Under the pieces are notes generated by a model, which saw nothing but the letters and a program-made list of their open reading frames with translations, made no database searches and was not told the DNA's origin. 64,000 nucleotides of DNA from Alligator mississippiensis (taxonomy: Eukaryota > Chordata > Crocodylia > Alligatoridae): the NCBI RefSeq assembly GCF_030867095.1, contig NC_081837.1:15642501-15706500 (forward strand), read 5' to 3'. Both the position numbers and the translations under genes were made by a program. Positions 1 to 13,200 of the stretch are shown here, one piece after another. Position 1 is the first letter of the stretch. The number at the start of each line of letters is the position of its first letter.

Positions 1-197
1 CTATGCGTCCCTGCAAGCTGACATTGGTGCCCAGGATAGATGACCAGAAACCCTCTGGGTTAAAATCCATGGGGAACATGGCACAGGGCACACAACGGTG
101 GGAGCCTACTACAGACCTCCTACCCAGGATCAAGAGCTTGAACAGGAGTTCGCCAGGGAATTGGTTGAGACTGCATGCTTCCGGTGCATGGTTGAGG
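1..197 (+). mobile_element. CR1 LINE endonuclease fragment
   Basis: These bases match 610-785 of the next element at roughly 85-90 percent by eye, from CTATGCRTCCCTGCAAGC to the segment ending GCATGGTTG. They correspond to the middle of the CR1 endonuclease domain. The fragment ends abruptly where the 5' part of the following CR1 begins. It is either an independent older copy or a local duplication, and it runs off the left edge of the window. Confidence 0.75.
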
Positions 198-3100
198 AGG
201 CTCTTCTCAGCGAGCCTGGCTGACCTGCTGCACCGGGATTTAAACTAAGTCCACTGGGAAATGGGGGGACTACCGCCACTGCTGGCTCACTGAGCAACCC
301 TTGCAAAGCCAGCAGGCCAAGGCACTTAAGGGAGCCCACCCATGCCCCAGCCCTGGAGCACGCTGTAGGCAAGGCAAGGGGACCCTTGCATGCCTATACA
401 CAAATGCCAGGAGCTTGGGGAATAAACAGGAGGAACTTGTCCTGCTTAGCACTACTACTACTACTAAAAAATTACAATGTCTTAGGGATAACGGAGACCT
501 GGTGGGACTCCACCCATGACTGGACCATGGGTATAAACAGCTATGCCCTGTACAGGAGAGATCGTGTAGAGAAAAGGGGCGGGGGTGTAGCTCTCTATGT
601 CAAGGAGAGCTATGCATCCCTGCAAGCCAACTTTGGCAACCAGGGTGGATGGCTGGAGACCCTCTGGGTTAAAATCCATGGGGAACACGGCACAGGGGAC
701 ACAATGGTAGGAGTCTACTACAGACCTTGCACCCAAAGTCAAGAGCTTGACCAGGAGTTTGCCAGGGAATTGGCTGAGGCGTGGTTGTCGTGGGAGACTT
801 CAACTACCCAGACATCTCATGGGAAGAGCCCTCAGCTAAATCTGAGTGGTTGGAAAGCTTCCTCTCCTGCTTGGATGACTTCTATCTGACACAAGAGGTC
901 TACAGGCCAACGAGAGGTAAAGCGCTGCTTGATCTGGTACTGGCAACTGGGGACAACCTAATCAGTGACCTAATGATTGAAGGGAAGCTGGGTGACAGTG
1001 ACCATGAGCTGATCACCTTTACCATCTGCCGTAAAGCTGACAAGTCAGTCAGCAATACAGAAGTCCTTGACTTCAGGAAAGCTGACTTTGACAAGCTCAG
1101 GAGGCTTGTTGGTGAGGCCCTAAGGGACCACGACCCCAAGGGGAGGGGAGCTCAGGAAGAGTGGTTGCTCCCTCAAGGGAGTGATCCTCGATGCACAAGC
1201 TAATGCTATTCCGTCACAGAGGAAAGGCAGCAAAAGGGCACAGCAGCCCCCCTGGCTCTCCAAGGAACTAGCGGACCTCCTGTGGCTAAAAAGAAAGGCC
1301 TACAAAGGATGGAGGACTGGATCCACCTCCAAGGAGGAATATTCTGCACTGGTCCGGACCTGCAGGGAGCGAACCAGGAAAGCCAAGGCTGCGACGAAAC
1401 GCCAACTAGCTACAAGTATCAAGGACAATAAAAAGTCCTTTTTTAGATATGTGGGGGGCCGAAGGAAAAGCAAAGGCAACATTGGACCCCTGCTAAACCA
1501 GATGGGACAACTGGCAACCAATGACCAGGAAAAAGCCAACCTATTAAATGGGTACTTTCATCAGTCCCATGGGATGCCCATGCCCACTATGGGACAGGGA
1601 GGTCTGGGTGAGGGAGATCCCCTGCCCTCCATCAATGCTGACCTCATGAAGAAACATCTTGAGAGGCTGGATACCTTCAAGTCACCCGACCCTGACAATC
1701 TATACCCCAGGGTACTCAAGGAGCTGGTGAGCATCATTGCCCAGCCCCTGGCATGGATCTTCGAGAACTCCTGGCATCTTCGAGAACTCTGGTGAAGTGC
1801 CTGAAGACTGGAAGAAGGCCAATGTGGTGCCTATCTTCAAGAAAAAGAGGAAAGTGGATCTGGCAACCTATAAGCCCATCAGCCTGACCTCTATCCTGGG
1901 GAAGGTCTTAGAAAAGATTATTAAAGAGGCCATTCTCAACAGAATGGCCAACGGCAACCTCCTGAGGGATAGCCAGCACGGGTTTATTGAGGGTAGGTCT
2001 GGCTTGACCAATCTTATCTCCTTTTACAACCAGGTGACCTATCACGTGGACAAGGGAGAAGAGATTGATGTCATATATCTTGACTTCAAAAAAGCCTTCA
2101 ATCTGGTATCCTATGATCACCTCCTGGCAAAACTGGCCAACCGTGGCCTCGGGTCCACCATGATCCATTGGCTGGGGAATTGGCTCCGTAGTCAGATCCA
2201 GAGGGTGGTGGTTGACGGAAGTCAATCGTCATGGTGCCCTGTGACCAGTGCGGTCCCCCAAGGTTCTGTCCTTGGACCTATATTGTTCATTAATGATGTG
2301 GACATTGGAGTCAGAAGTGGACTGGCCAAGTTTGCCGATGACACCAAACTCCGGGGTAAAGCATCCACACCTGAGGACAGGAGGGCGATCCAGGCTGACC
2401 AAGACAGGCTCAGCAAATGGGCGGATGAGAACCTGATGATGTTTAACACTGAAAAATGCAAGGTCCTTCACCTTGGGAGGAAAAACCTGCGGCACGTTTA
2501 TAGACTTGACAGTGCTATGCTGGTTAGCACTATGGATGAAAGGGACTTGGGGGTCATGATGGACCACAAGATGAACATGAGCCTTCAATATGATGCTGCA
2601 GCCAGTAAAGCAAGCAAAACACTGGCTTGCATCCATAGATGCTTCTCAAGCAAATCCCAGGACGTCATTCTCCCCTTGTACTTGGTGAGGCCGCAGCTGG
2701 AGCACTGCATCCAGTTTTGGGCTCCTCAATTCAAAAAGGATGTGGAGAAGCTTAAGAGAGTCCAGAGAAGAGCCACGCACATGATCAGAGGTCAGGGAAG
2801 CAGACCTTATGGCGACAGGCTGAGAGCTATGGGACTCTTTAGCCTGGAAAAGTGCAGGCTCAGGGGTGATCTGATGGCAATCTATAAGTTTATCAGGGGT
2901 GTTCACCAGGATCTGGAGGAACGATTGTTCACCAGAGCACCCCAAAGGATGACAAGGTTGAACGGTTATAAATTCCAGCAAGACCGTTTCAGGCTGGACA
3001 TAAGGAAGAATTTCTTCACTGTCCAAGCCCCCAAGGTCTGGAATAGCCTGCCATTGGAGGTGATTCATGCACCTACATTGAACGCCTTCAAGAGAAATTT

Positions 3101-3236
3101 GGATGCTTATCTTGCTGGGATTCTATGACCCGAGCTGACTTCCTGCCCCTGGGGCAGGGGGCTGGACTCGATAATCTTCCAAGGTCTCTTCCAGCCCTAA
3201 TGTCTATGAAATCTGTGAAATCTGTGAAATCTATGT
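198..3236 (+). mobile_element. CR1 LINE, degraded, endonuclease plus reverse transcriptase
   Basis: This CR1 copy covers the end of the ORF1 or inter-ORF region, the APE-type endonuclease (TETWWD, VGDFNYPDISW, SDHELI) and the reverse transcriptase (YLDFKKAFN and FADDTKL). The longest open piece is 1737-3128 (463 codons), ending KRNLDAYLAGIL. The coding frame is broken several times: near 460-475 in an ACT-repeat tract, near 779 where about 24 bases are missing relative to the copy at 21.3 kb, near 1190, and near 1780 where a short duplication occurs. The 3' end is a CR1-type tail of TCTATGAAA-like units at 3203-3234. It is moderately old and not functional. Confidence 0.93.
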
Positions 3237-3240
3237 GAGG

Positions 3241-4063
3241 CAGGAAAGTTCTACTCATCCCGGTTTCACAGATGGAAGTAAAGTGGACACAGACTAAGAG
3301 CAAAATCTGATTTCATCCTTCACATGCCTAAGTGGCAGGTGCATAGCTGCAAGTCCTTGGTACCACTTGACAGAGTTTGGGGTTCTTTTCCATCTGTTGC
3401 AAAGTAAGAGCACCCTGTGCATGCACTGTTCAGGAGTAAGTTGGAGGTACAGTAGGACCGTCCCATGTGTTAGCCTGGTAGTTAAGGTAAGTTACCTGCC
3501 TAAGAAGGAGGAGACCCAGGTTCTAGGACCTCCTTAACCAGAAGGGCATTAAATTGATGCTTCCAGCTTCTTAGTAAAAGATCCTAATTACTACTCAGCC
3601 TGCTCTCCAGTGCTTTCCCTGATAAATAGCTCTGCAGGAGCTTCCATCCCATTAAAGAGAACCCAAGGCATTGTCTATTCCAGGACAGAATCCCTCTTAC
3701 TGGAGCAAACACCTTCTAGCTTATTTGCTTCCTCTGGGTCCATGTATGTCCTCTTGGCTCATCTTTGCTGAGAAGCAGGAGGCATAGCTTCAAACTTGCA
3801 GTGCTGCTACTTCTAGTGATAGGCCATACTTGACACAGTACTGCAAGGTCTATGAGAAGTCTTATGTAATGGTGCTGCTATGACTGAGGGCTCCATTTAT
3901 ACTTCACTGTCTGGCTGAACATTAACTTCATAAACACTAGATGATGAAAGTTAGACTTTGGTCTCTCAGTTAACTAGCTAAGAAGAAACTACTAGCATTT
4001 GCCTGGCAGCAGGCAGGCTCACGTTCTCTTTTCCTTTCTACTGCAACCACTCCATTCTTCAAG
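3241..4063. other. 5' flank of the HSD3B-like gene
   Basis: Unique-looking DNA lies between the CR1 tail and the first coding exon. The promoter and any non-coding first exon should lie here. I see no convincing TATA box or CpG island, and no repeat I can name. Confidence 0.4.
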
Positions 4064-4211
4064 ATGGATGAAGCTCAGGTCTACCTGGTGACAGGAGGAT
4101 GTGGTTTCATTGGTGAGCACATTGTGGAGCTGCTGTCCAAGCAGGACTATGTCAGTGAAGTCAGAGTCTTTGATGTGGCAGCCAGCGAGGAAGTGAAGAA
4201 ATTCACTACAG
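4064..4211 (+). CDS. HSD3B-like exon 1 (start codon)
   Basis: This exon encodes residues 1-49 plus the first base of codon 50. The ATG at 4064 lies in a good Kozak setting (A at -3, G at +4) and opens directly into the conserved N-terminus [13 protein letters not shown]. The donor GT is at 4212. The C/T-rich stretch ending CAAG just before the ATG could be an acceptor for an upstream non-coding exon, but the sequence alone does not settle this. Intron 1 is 1590 bp and shows no clear repeat. Confidence 0.92.
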
Positions 4212-7200
4212 GTATGGAAGTGTAATGTATGAGAAATAACTACTCGCAGTCAGGGAAGTTCTCTTTCCATTTATGACAGAGATCCCATAATGATGGACAC
4301 AGAGGAGGAACCTGAACACAGTAGATTGTACAAAGAAGAGCTACAAGATGGGGGAAATTAGCATAGCGTCCAGCTTAAGTTATTCCACAGATGCTGCCTC
4401 CTGACTGAGAACACAGTCGCCAGATAGGAAATTTTGCTAATTGGTTAAATCTGCCCCGTGGGCTAAGTCACTGATGGAAGACATGGTAGTAAACCAAAAA
4501 AAATCAAACCTCCCAACCCCCCTAAACCTCATGTTACTCAACAGCTTAGATATACAATACAAATCAGTGAATCGCCATTTAAGGCGTGGATATAGGAATT
4601 TAAAGCCGTTAATAACAAGGCTGATGTGATTGCTTTATTGTGTGGCAGAGTCTGGCTGAAAAAGCGAAATTATATCTTTAGAAGCAATTCTTGTGGGGGG
4701 GTCAGAGGGGAATAAGAAAAACAAGGTGCAACAGCCCAGACTGTCCAGCGCATAGTTGTTTCATTATTCTGGTGTTGAGCACCGAGCATTTCCAATGACG
4801 TCAATGGAGATGTAGGTGTTTCACACCCTTCAGGATTGCACCATTAGTGTCAAATCATGTTGGTCCCTCTACATCACTTGCTAATGAAACCATCTGAAGG
4901 TAAATGTAATAAAGATAGAGAATGTACATGGGCGAGGGGTTGGGAAAGCCAAAGACTGCAAACTTTAAATAGAGAAAAAGAAGAACCCTTCAAGGGTGCA
5001 ATATAATAGACTCCCTTTCATTTTAGGAGGCAGGGAGGTTGAGAGAGAGAAGAAAAGGCCCAGCTTGGCTATCATTACTCAGGCACTGAGCCATCATGGG
5101 GGTCCCTCACTTGCAGATGTGTGCCACAGGAATCCCCTGCAGGGGCTCACATCCACAAGTGAGGAACCTACGTAAGACAGACAAGCTGGAGGACAGAGCC
5201 TTATGGAAGAAATCTCTTGGAAGTAATAAAAGAGAACTTTCCTATGATATTTTAAAATAAATCTCCTTCTCTGCATTTTATTTCTATAGATTCCTGGTTT
5301 ATTTCTAGATAAACTCTCCTGGTTTCATTCCTCCTGTCTTCTATGGACTTCAAGTCTTAGGGATATTCTAGTCAGGATTTTCTGCTTGCCTGATCACTGA
5401 TATTTTAGTGCCTTACACTTCTCTGGCCAAGTTTTCTGCTCATTCACATCTCTGTGACCCTGTTGACTACAGCACTCATTTAGTACTGTTCTGTGTAGAA
5501 GTGCTAGACATTTATAGTGACAGATACACTTACCTTGATCCACAGCTGGTGCAAAACAGCGTGCAACAATGCTGATCTAAACCAACTGGGTAACTGGCCT
5601 ACCGAATATAAGAGATACAGGGTCATATTCTTCCCTGATGTAAACATTGGAGTGGAGTGGTAGCAAATCAAATTGGTTTGAATTTGTCCCAGGCAGAACG
5701 GGGCTTTTACAAGCACGAGTCTCATGCTGCAGGAAGCCTGATATGCTGCTTATGTATTTTGTATGATTATTTCTACATCTGGGGTTAAACATTTTTTCCA
5801 GCTACCACACATGTAACAGTGATGAAAGGAGACATCCGAGACTACAATCTGCTCCTTGCTGCCATGCGGGGAGTCCATGTGGTTATTCACACAGCTGCTA
5901 CTGTGGACTACAGAAACACGGTCCCCTTTTGGGAAATGAAAGCTGTCAATGTTGGGGGTAAGCTCTTTAGAACAAGGAATTAAGGCCCAGCTCGTACTCA
6001 CAGCATGAAGTCTTATAAGGGAATAAGATATGTGTCCTCTTCGATTTTGTTCTCACCTGCATTTTGAAAGCACCACCTTGCTACTCGATTGCAAAGGTGG
6101 TAGCAACCTTTCCTTTAGAGTGAGAAAGTGTCTCTTTACCCCTTTCCCCCTGGTTCAGGCCAGACAATGACACTCACTTTGGCTGCTATGAGGAGATGCA
6201 TGGTGCAAAGTTACACAACTAAGGAGGGAAAAATCTTGCCTGGTAAATAAGCTCTGACAGTACATCGTCTGTGTAAGATGCATCTATTCTGATAAGGGGG
6301 TTAATGTTCCCCCTGTAGCTATACAGATAGAAACCCTAAAGGGCAAATATAATTATATCAGTAGGGCGTTATTCCTGATATTTGCACAGCACTAGCACTG
6401 AAGAAACCCAGTCATGGACTAGGATGACGCTGTGCTAGCTGCTGTATAAATGCAGAAAAAAAGAAAAACATATATGCCTTCTGGTCCAACTAGACTAATG
6501 TTTCCAGGTGCATATATGAGGGAACAAGCTATCACAGTAGTAAATGCATCCAGGCTGGAGGGGTAGCACCATTTTAAGTATGCTAACAGAATTAAAGCTT
6601 CACAGCTTGTGTGTGGAGACAAAAGCAAACCTACACAAGAAATCTTCACCATTTTCTCCCTTTCACTAGGGCTACTGATTTCCTCTTCATCTTATGCACG
6701 GCCCCCTCCCCCACTGAAATAAAATACGTTCATAAATCTAGCAAATAAGCACAGGCCATAAAAATAATGAAACCCACATTACAGCAGCTATTCCTAATGC
6801 ACTTCAGGCTGTTATCTGAAAAACAGTTGTTAACCACAAAGAAGGAGAACAAATATATACATCAAACTCAGTGACTGCTTAAGGCACCTGCAACTTAATG
6901 TTGTATTTAAGGGCAACATTTGAATTTCATTTCTTTGGGGTTTTTTTCCCCTCCTGGTTCCAAAAATAGATGCTTTTAAATGTGCCTGCATTCTGTATTT
7001 GCAGGGAATAGTCCAAGCCTGAGGGTTCCCTTCAGTCTCTGTAAGATTCCCCTCTTCATTGGCTGCTTGCAAGGCAGCAATCTTTTACTAGAAAACAATT
7101 TACAGAGTTTGGTAAGCTTAAGGGACCTACCCATTCCATAATCTGCTAGAGAAAAGAGGTATAGGTTAATATTTTCCATAGGGACTAGGGCACTGGTGCC

Positions 7201-10200
7201 TCAAATTTAAAGGAGCCCTTTTATATATAAACAGAAGTCTTATTTTCAGAGGGTGGCTGTTCTGCTCTTCTAAGGCGTCTTATTTTGAAGACCTTGAAAT
7301 GAAGGCAGCTGCACTTATGAGTCACTTTTGAAGGTCTTGTTACTTCTGGGAATACTTTATAAGACAGGACTTTGCATGAAAAGCAGAAGAAAAAAACCCA
7401 ACAATTTCATTTTTACTTGAGTCCTATTATGGGATTTAGACATTTGGGTCTAAGGCCATGTGACCCTCTTGTCTGACTTCCTTTATAACCCAGGCCAGAG
7501 AAATTCCTCCCCCACAATTCCTGAATCAAGCTCAACCATTTGCGATTGAACCACAAGGCCTGCAAGGAAGACATTCATCTTTATTTGAAGGTTGTAAGTG
7601 ATGAATGCATCACCCCCATTGGGAAAATGAGCTGCTAAACCAAGCCTCATTGTAAAAATATTGCACCTTGCTTCTGGTTTGTATTTTCTGTTTTCACTAT
7701 CCAACCATTGGTTCTTATTATACCTTTGCCGCTAGTTTTAAGAGCTCTCTGCTACCAGAAATCAGTCTATGTATGTATTTACAGACCTTTAATCAGTTTT
7801 TGATAAGCCCAATGGATTTAAGCTCAATTATTTCCAGTGGTGTATTTTTAAACAGGTGTTCTCAATTAATGTCACACATTGTGGTGAGCTAGTGGAGAGG
7901 TCAGTTGGTTATGTAGCACTGACGGTAGTTTGCATTTTTACTACCTGTAGCCACCCAAATCCTGGGAAGTCTTGACAATGTAAGATCTTGCTTTTGGTGA
8001 CAGCACACACACACATACATGCATTCACACACACACAGATTTATTAATTTATATATACATAAATGAAGAGTAGACCATATAGCCCTAAGCAGGACCTGCA
8101 CCAAGGTTTAGAAACAGACCTTGACTTTCAAAGTAAAGAAATTACAGGTGTTTTAACAACTGTAACTTATGAGGTGCTGGGTTCCCTCAATAGGAATAGA
8201 AGGCACTTATAGCACAGGCATCATTCTAGTCTTATCATACACATCTTCCTAGAAGAGCTCAAGCCAAAATCCATTGCAATGGATGTGTAAATCCAATGCA
8301 GAAACGCCAGCAAATTCATTGAAATGCTACAGCTGCATAATTTGGCCAGAGCACGAATGGATATTGGTCACAGAGGACACCCACCTGTTTTGTATTAATT
8401 GAATCTATTGTCTGACATTAAGGTTGCAAACACCGTGAACCTACTACTTATGATGACCAACTCTGGAGAAGTCCATAAAAACGGGCACCATTTCCCCGAT
8501 GTGAGCCTTTTGTTATCAATTTTATAAACAAAAACTAATCCCAGCCTGCCGTTCCCAGGGGCTGAGAGCAGAAAGGCCTCCTTCTTTCCACTCATCCCTA
8601 ATCAAAACCCGAGCACCCCCTCCCCCCCGCCCTTCCTTTTTACACTCCATAGCAAAAGTAGGATCTGGTTGACAGCAGTACACTTCAAGTTGGCACTATT
8701 TCAGCTGTTAACAGCCCAGTGGGTTATATTTCCCAACTGTAGCCACTGCTACCATATTGTAAGCCTGCTGAGCCTGCATGAACAGACCTGAGCCAACCCA
8801 ACTTGTCCTATGGCTTTGCAACAAGATTCAGCCATTGGGAAAATGGATGCAAGTTTTCAGAGTCAAGCTTGTGATCTAAACTATTTTTGGCTTATCTAGC
8901 AGGAACCAAACCAATAGGGTCCTAATCATTTTGCATTCCTGGCATGCTTTCTAGGTACTGAGAATGTGCTGAGGGCCTGCTGCTTTCTGAGCATCCCATA
9001 TATTGTCTACACAAGCTCTGTGGCTGCCGTGGGGCCCAATAGTCAGCGAGACCCCATGCTTCGGTAAGGCTGAGCAGATCTGTTGCATCTATCTGATTTC
9101 TCAGGGTTACTGAATGAAGAGCCTTGGAGAGGGGGCCAGCCTGGAGAATGCAAGAGAAATGTGTTGATTCCCACGTTTTGTGCACATCATCTGCTATCAT
9201 TCAGGGATTACAGCACAGACAAATGGCCTAAATGTCAGCAGTAGTGGAGAAAACTACAGGAAATCATGCACCAAGCAGCACATGAGCCACATCTCAGTCT
9301 GGTTTCCTGCCAATCCCATTTCACCACCCATCTCTGACCATACACAGAGTCCCTTTTCCCTAGCTCCCAAAACCACATCAGATCAGGTCCTAACCCTGCT
9401 CCACTGAAAAACACTGAAAAGAGTCCTGGTAGCCAAAGACCCTGATTTCACAAGACACAGAGGGTAATTGGTATTACAGGGCAGGGGGAACAGGAAGCTG
9501 GTTTGACAATCTGGGCCCTGACTCTCCTGTCCCTGGGAACCCAGAGTAAGTCAATGTAGCGGTAATGGCGTAAAGCAAGAGTGGGAACGGTATTGGCATA
9601 AAGCAAGCCCATGTTGTGAAAACGTATCAGCTGTCTCTAGACAGAGGCCAGCTGGAACGACTGGAAAGCTGCACAATATGGCTATGATTTTCATGCTGAA
9701 AATACAGGTAATGCAGCTTCCTAGCTCCTCCCGCTCCTGCGATTCTCTTGTGGCCCATACCCCTGCCCTTCTTTCTCCCTTTTTCCTTCTGTCTGTCCCT
9801 TTCCCCCATCATTCATTGTATAATTGTATTTAACTCACTTTTACATGCTGGGGAACTGACACAGACAAAGCACGATTAGTCTCTGGACAGGGTGATGGGT
9901 GCTGGGGTATGCTAACACCTCAGCAACCGACAATAATAGAAAATGCCTCTGTCAGTCTCAATCCCTCCGAGACAGCCGCCACAGAGATCCCTTCTGACAA
10001 TGCCACTCTCGTCTCATTAGTGTTCAGTTCTCTGTGATCATTTTGAAAAGCAAGAGCATTATGCGGAGCTCTTTGTTACTAGCAAGCTTCAAAGGCAGGA
10101 GATGGTAGGGGGGGACAGAGGGGATGAGCACTTGAGCAGTACACTCCAGTCCGGGCCTCACATAGGGGTTACCTCTGTGGGGAGCTGCTGCTTTTAAAAG

Positions 10201-13200
10201 CTTCACAAGAGAAAGAGAGAGATTTTCAGGTGCAGAAAGCAAACAATTAAAGGCAGAACTTCGAGACAAACCTCTTCAGTGTCCAAGGTTTCCAGAGTTT
10301 CTGGGGCATGGGAAAAAAAACAGGCACAATCAATCTTCTGTCTAGCTTCTTTTATCGTCTGCCTCCTGGTCATCACCCGTAAGCCCAGGAAGGGGGGAAG
10401 GTAGTCTCATGATAACAACGCAGGGCACAAGGAGATTTGGGTTACGTGCCTGACTTGTTATTTAATTGTATTACTATAGCATCTAAATGAGTCAAGATCA
10501 GGGTCTTGCTATACAGGTGGTGTCCTAATAAACAGACAAGGGACAAAGGGCAGGAGAAGAGTAGCAGCATCATCTCCACAGCTGGAAACCTGAGGTGCAA
10601 CAGTCAGGGAAGTTGCTCAAGGTCAAAGAAAAAGTCTGTGGCATAGCCATAAACCAGGGGCTGGCAATTATTTCGGGCGGAGGGCCACTTACTGAGTTTT
10701 GGCAAGCTGTCGAGAGCCACATGGCAGGCAGCCAGGGGCAGATAAATATATATTTCCTAAATTTTTTAGGGGCCCCGCAGGCCGGATAGAATGGCCTGCA
10801 GAGCTGCATCCAGCCCCCGGGCCACATTTTGCCCGCCCCTGCCATAAACTGACCACAACTACCTTGAGGTCTAGTCCAATGCTTGGAACAAGAGCATCCC
10901 CTTTGTGACTGACTCAGATTCGATGTGGCCAAATCTCTGAATCCGAATCAAATCAGGGTTCCAATTAAAAGGTCCGAATCGATTCAAAGCTCCCTGAATC
11001 TTTGGAAAATTCGGGCAGTCCCAGCAGGGAGCTGCAGCCAACTTCAAACTGATAAGTACTGGGGGTAGGGGAGGGGGGGCTGGGACAGGGGGGAGGGGAC
11101 CATGGGGGGGACCCCCTGACAGCCCCTCCGACCCCCCCTCCCGCAGCACCCACACAGCTGCGCCCCCCACCCCAGCTCCCCGTGCTTTAAAGAAAAGCCC
11201 TAGCAATCACTGGGTGCTGCTGGGCAGGGGGTGATCCCTGCTGCCCCCACTGCCCCACGCTGCATGGGGGGCTCTGCACAACCCCCCCAATCCCTCACCA
11301 GCTCCCCTCCATGCCCACCCCAGCTCCAGGCCTTTAAGGGAAAAAAAACCAGAGAAAAGCCCTGGGACTCTTCTGTTCCTGCAGCGGCCTCGAGGATTCG
11401 GGGGGCTCATGCAGAGCCCCCCACGTGGCGCAGGTCAGCGGGGGGCAGCAGGGATTGCCCTCCCACCGGCAGGAGTGGTGAGTTCAGGGCTTTTCTCTTT
11501 TTTTTTTTTCCTTCAAGGGCCAGAGCTTGGGTGGGGGGGCACCCATGGGGAGGCTGGGGGGCTCATGCAGAGCCCCCCACGCATTGTGGGACAGTGGGGG
11601 GCAGCGGGGATCACCGCTGCTCCCTGCCCCCCCAGCCCAGCAGCACCCTGTGAGCTGGGACTTTTTTTTTCCAAAGAGCTGGGGCGGGCGGAGCAGCCAT
11701 TGCCGGGCTGGGGGGGTGGGCCTGGCTGATTCGGAGATTCAGCAGCAGACAAATTTCCGAATCACATTTGGCCGAATCGATTCAGGACAGTGATTCGAGT
11801 CGCCAAATCGAATCACTGCCCCCCGAATTGGCCGAATCTGAATCCAAAGTGAATGCTAGCCACTTCGCACAGGCCTAATAGGCAGGGAATAAATTTGGAC
11901 ACCATTGTTAATTAGCGCAGCCTCAGAATTGCTCTTTTTTTCACTTGATGTCTAATAGGTCCTCAGGGGCCATTTCCAGCAAGCCTGGCCATTTTATTTC
12001 TCCTGCCAATACCAGCTACAACGAAAGGCCTATTAAGGTGGCTCCACAACACCCAAAAGCATACCCCAATGCAGGAAAGTCCCCTGGTAGACCAGGCCAC
12101 CAGCTTATGGCATCTTGCAACTCCCTAAAGCTTTAACTGTTTTCCCTAAGGAAAAAGGGTTCTGGTTTTGCTCAGGGTTTATAACAGGCCCAGTAGACAT
12201 GCCCCTTTATCTTTTCTTCAGCAAGCAGATAGATGGTTTTGTGCCAGAGGTGCCCCCATTTATGTCAGCAAACTCCAGGGGTACTTTTCCAGATGCCTGA
12301 TGTCTGTTCCTAATTTGAATACTTTTGCAAACACACACAAAAATTTGCCTGCACATGGATCTTCCCTAACAGATGAACAGAAAGTGCATGTTAGGGCTCA
12401 CCAATAATAAAAGCTTGCACTTACAAGAAGTTAGAGGGCACCCTCACGCTGCACTTCAGGTTTGACAGTCAACAGCAGTTGTTGCAAAACTGGATCAAAA
12501 CATTTTGACTAAGGCTCGATTCAATGAGGAACCCAGTAGTCTGTTCATGCATTGAAGCAAATAGTTCAGTCCCCAGCACATCAGCCACAATGACAAGCTG
12601 TCACAAACACACTTCAATATCTGCTTAAATTCCATGTCTCTGATAAAGTTCCTCCTAGTACTTGTGCTTGAGAAAGTATTCATTGTCTTGAGCAGGGAAC
12701 CAACTTCTTTAATACTGTGTCGAGACCCTGCATCATCATGCTGCAGGCAGCAGAACCCAGAAGCCAATTCATTCAATGATGTAAAGAAAATTCCCAGACG
12801 TATTTTGCTATTTTCGCTCAGCATATGTGGGGGACAGGCATACAAGAGAAGATACTCTTTGGAGGAACCAAAGAACCACTAAGACACAGCATTAATAATT
12901 AGTCCTGTGTTTCTGCATGATTGTATACATATTCCTGAGGGATGATTCCCTGATAGGACCTCTGGGAAGAAGGAGAGGTAGGCTCTATACCACCACCACA
13001 CACAGGTAGTCCTGCTCCCCCCCTCCCTGCTAAACTTCCATCTAGATGACACACTGTCTTAGGACCTTCTATGGTTTATTCACAAACCAAGCTTGAACAA
13101 ATCAGCCTCACCTCAATCCTTGGAAAAATCATGGAGCAGATCCTCAAGGAATCCATTTCTAAGCACTTGGAGAAGGTGATTAGGAGCAGTCAGCATGGAT

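Noticed and set aside
11231-11793. Overlapping open frames of 88-140 codons on both strands
   Set aside because: They lie in the G-rich core of a palindromic transposon copy and consist of Pro/Gly/Trp-rich low-complexity text.
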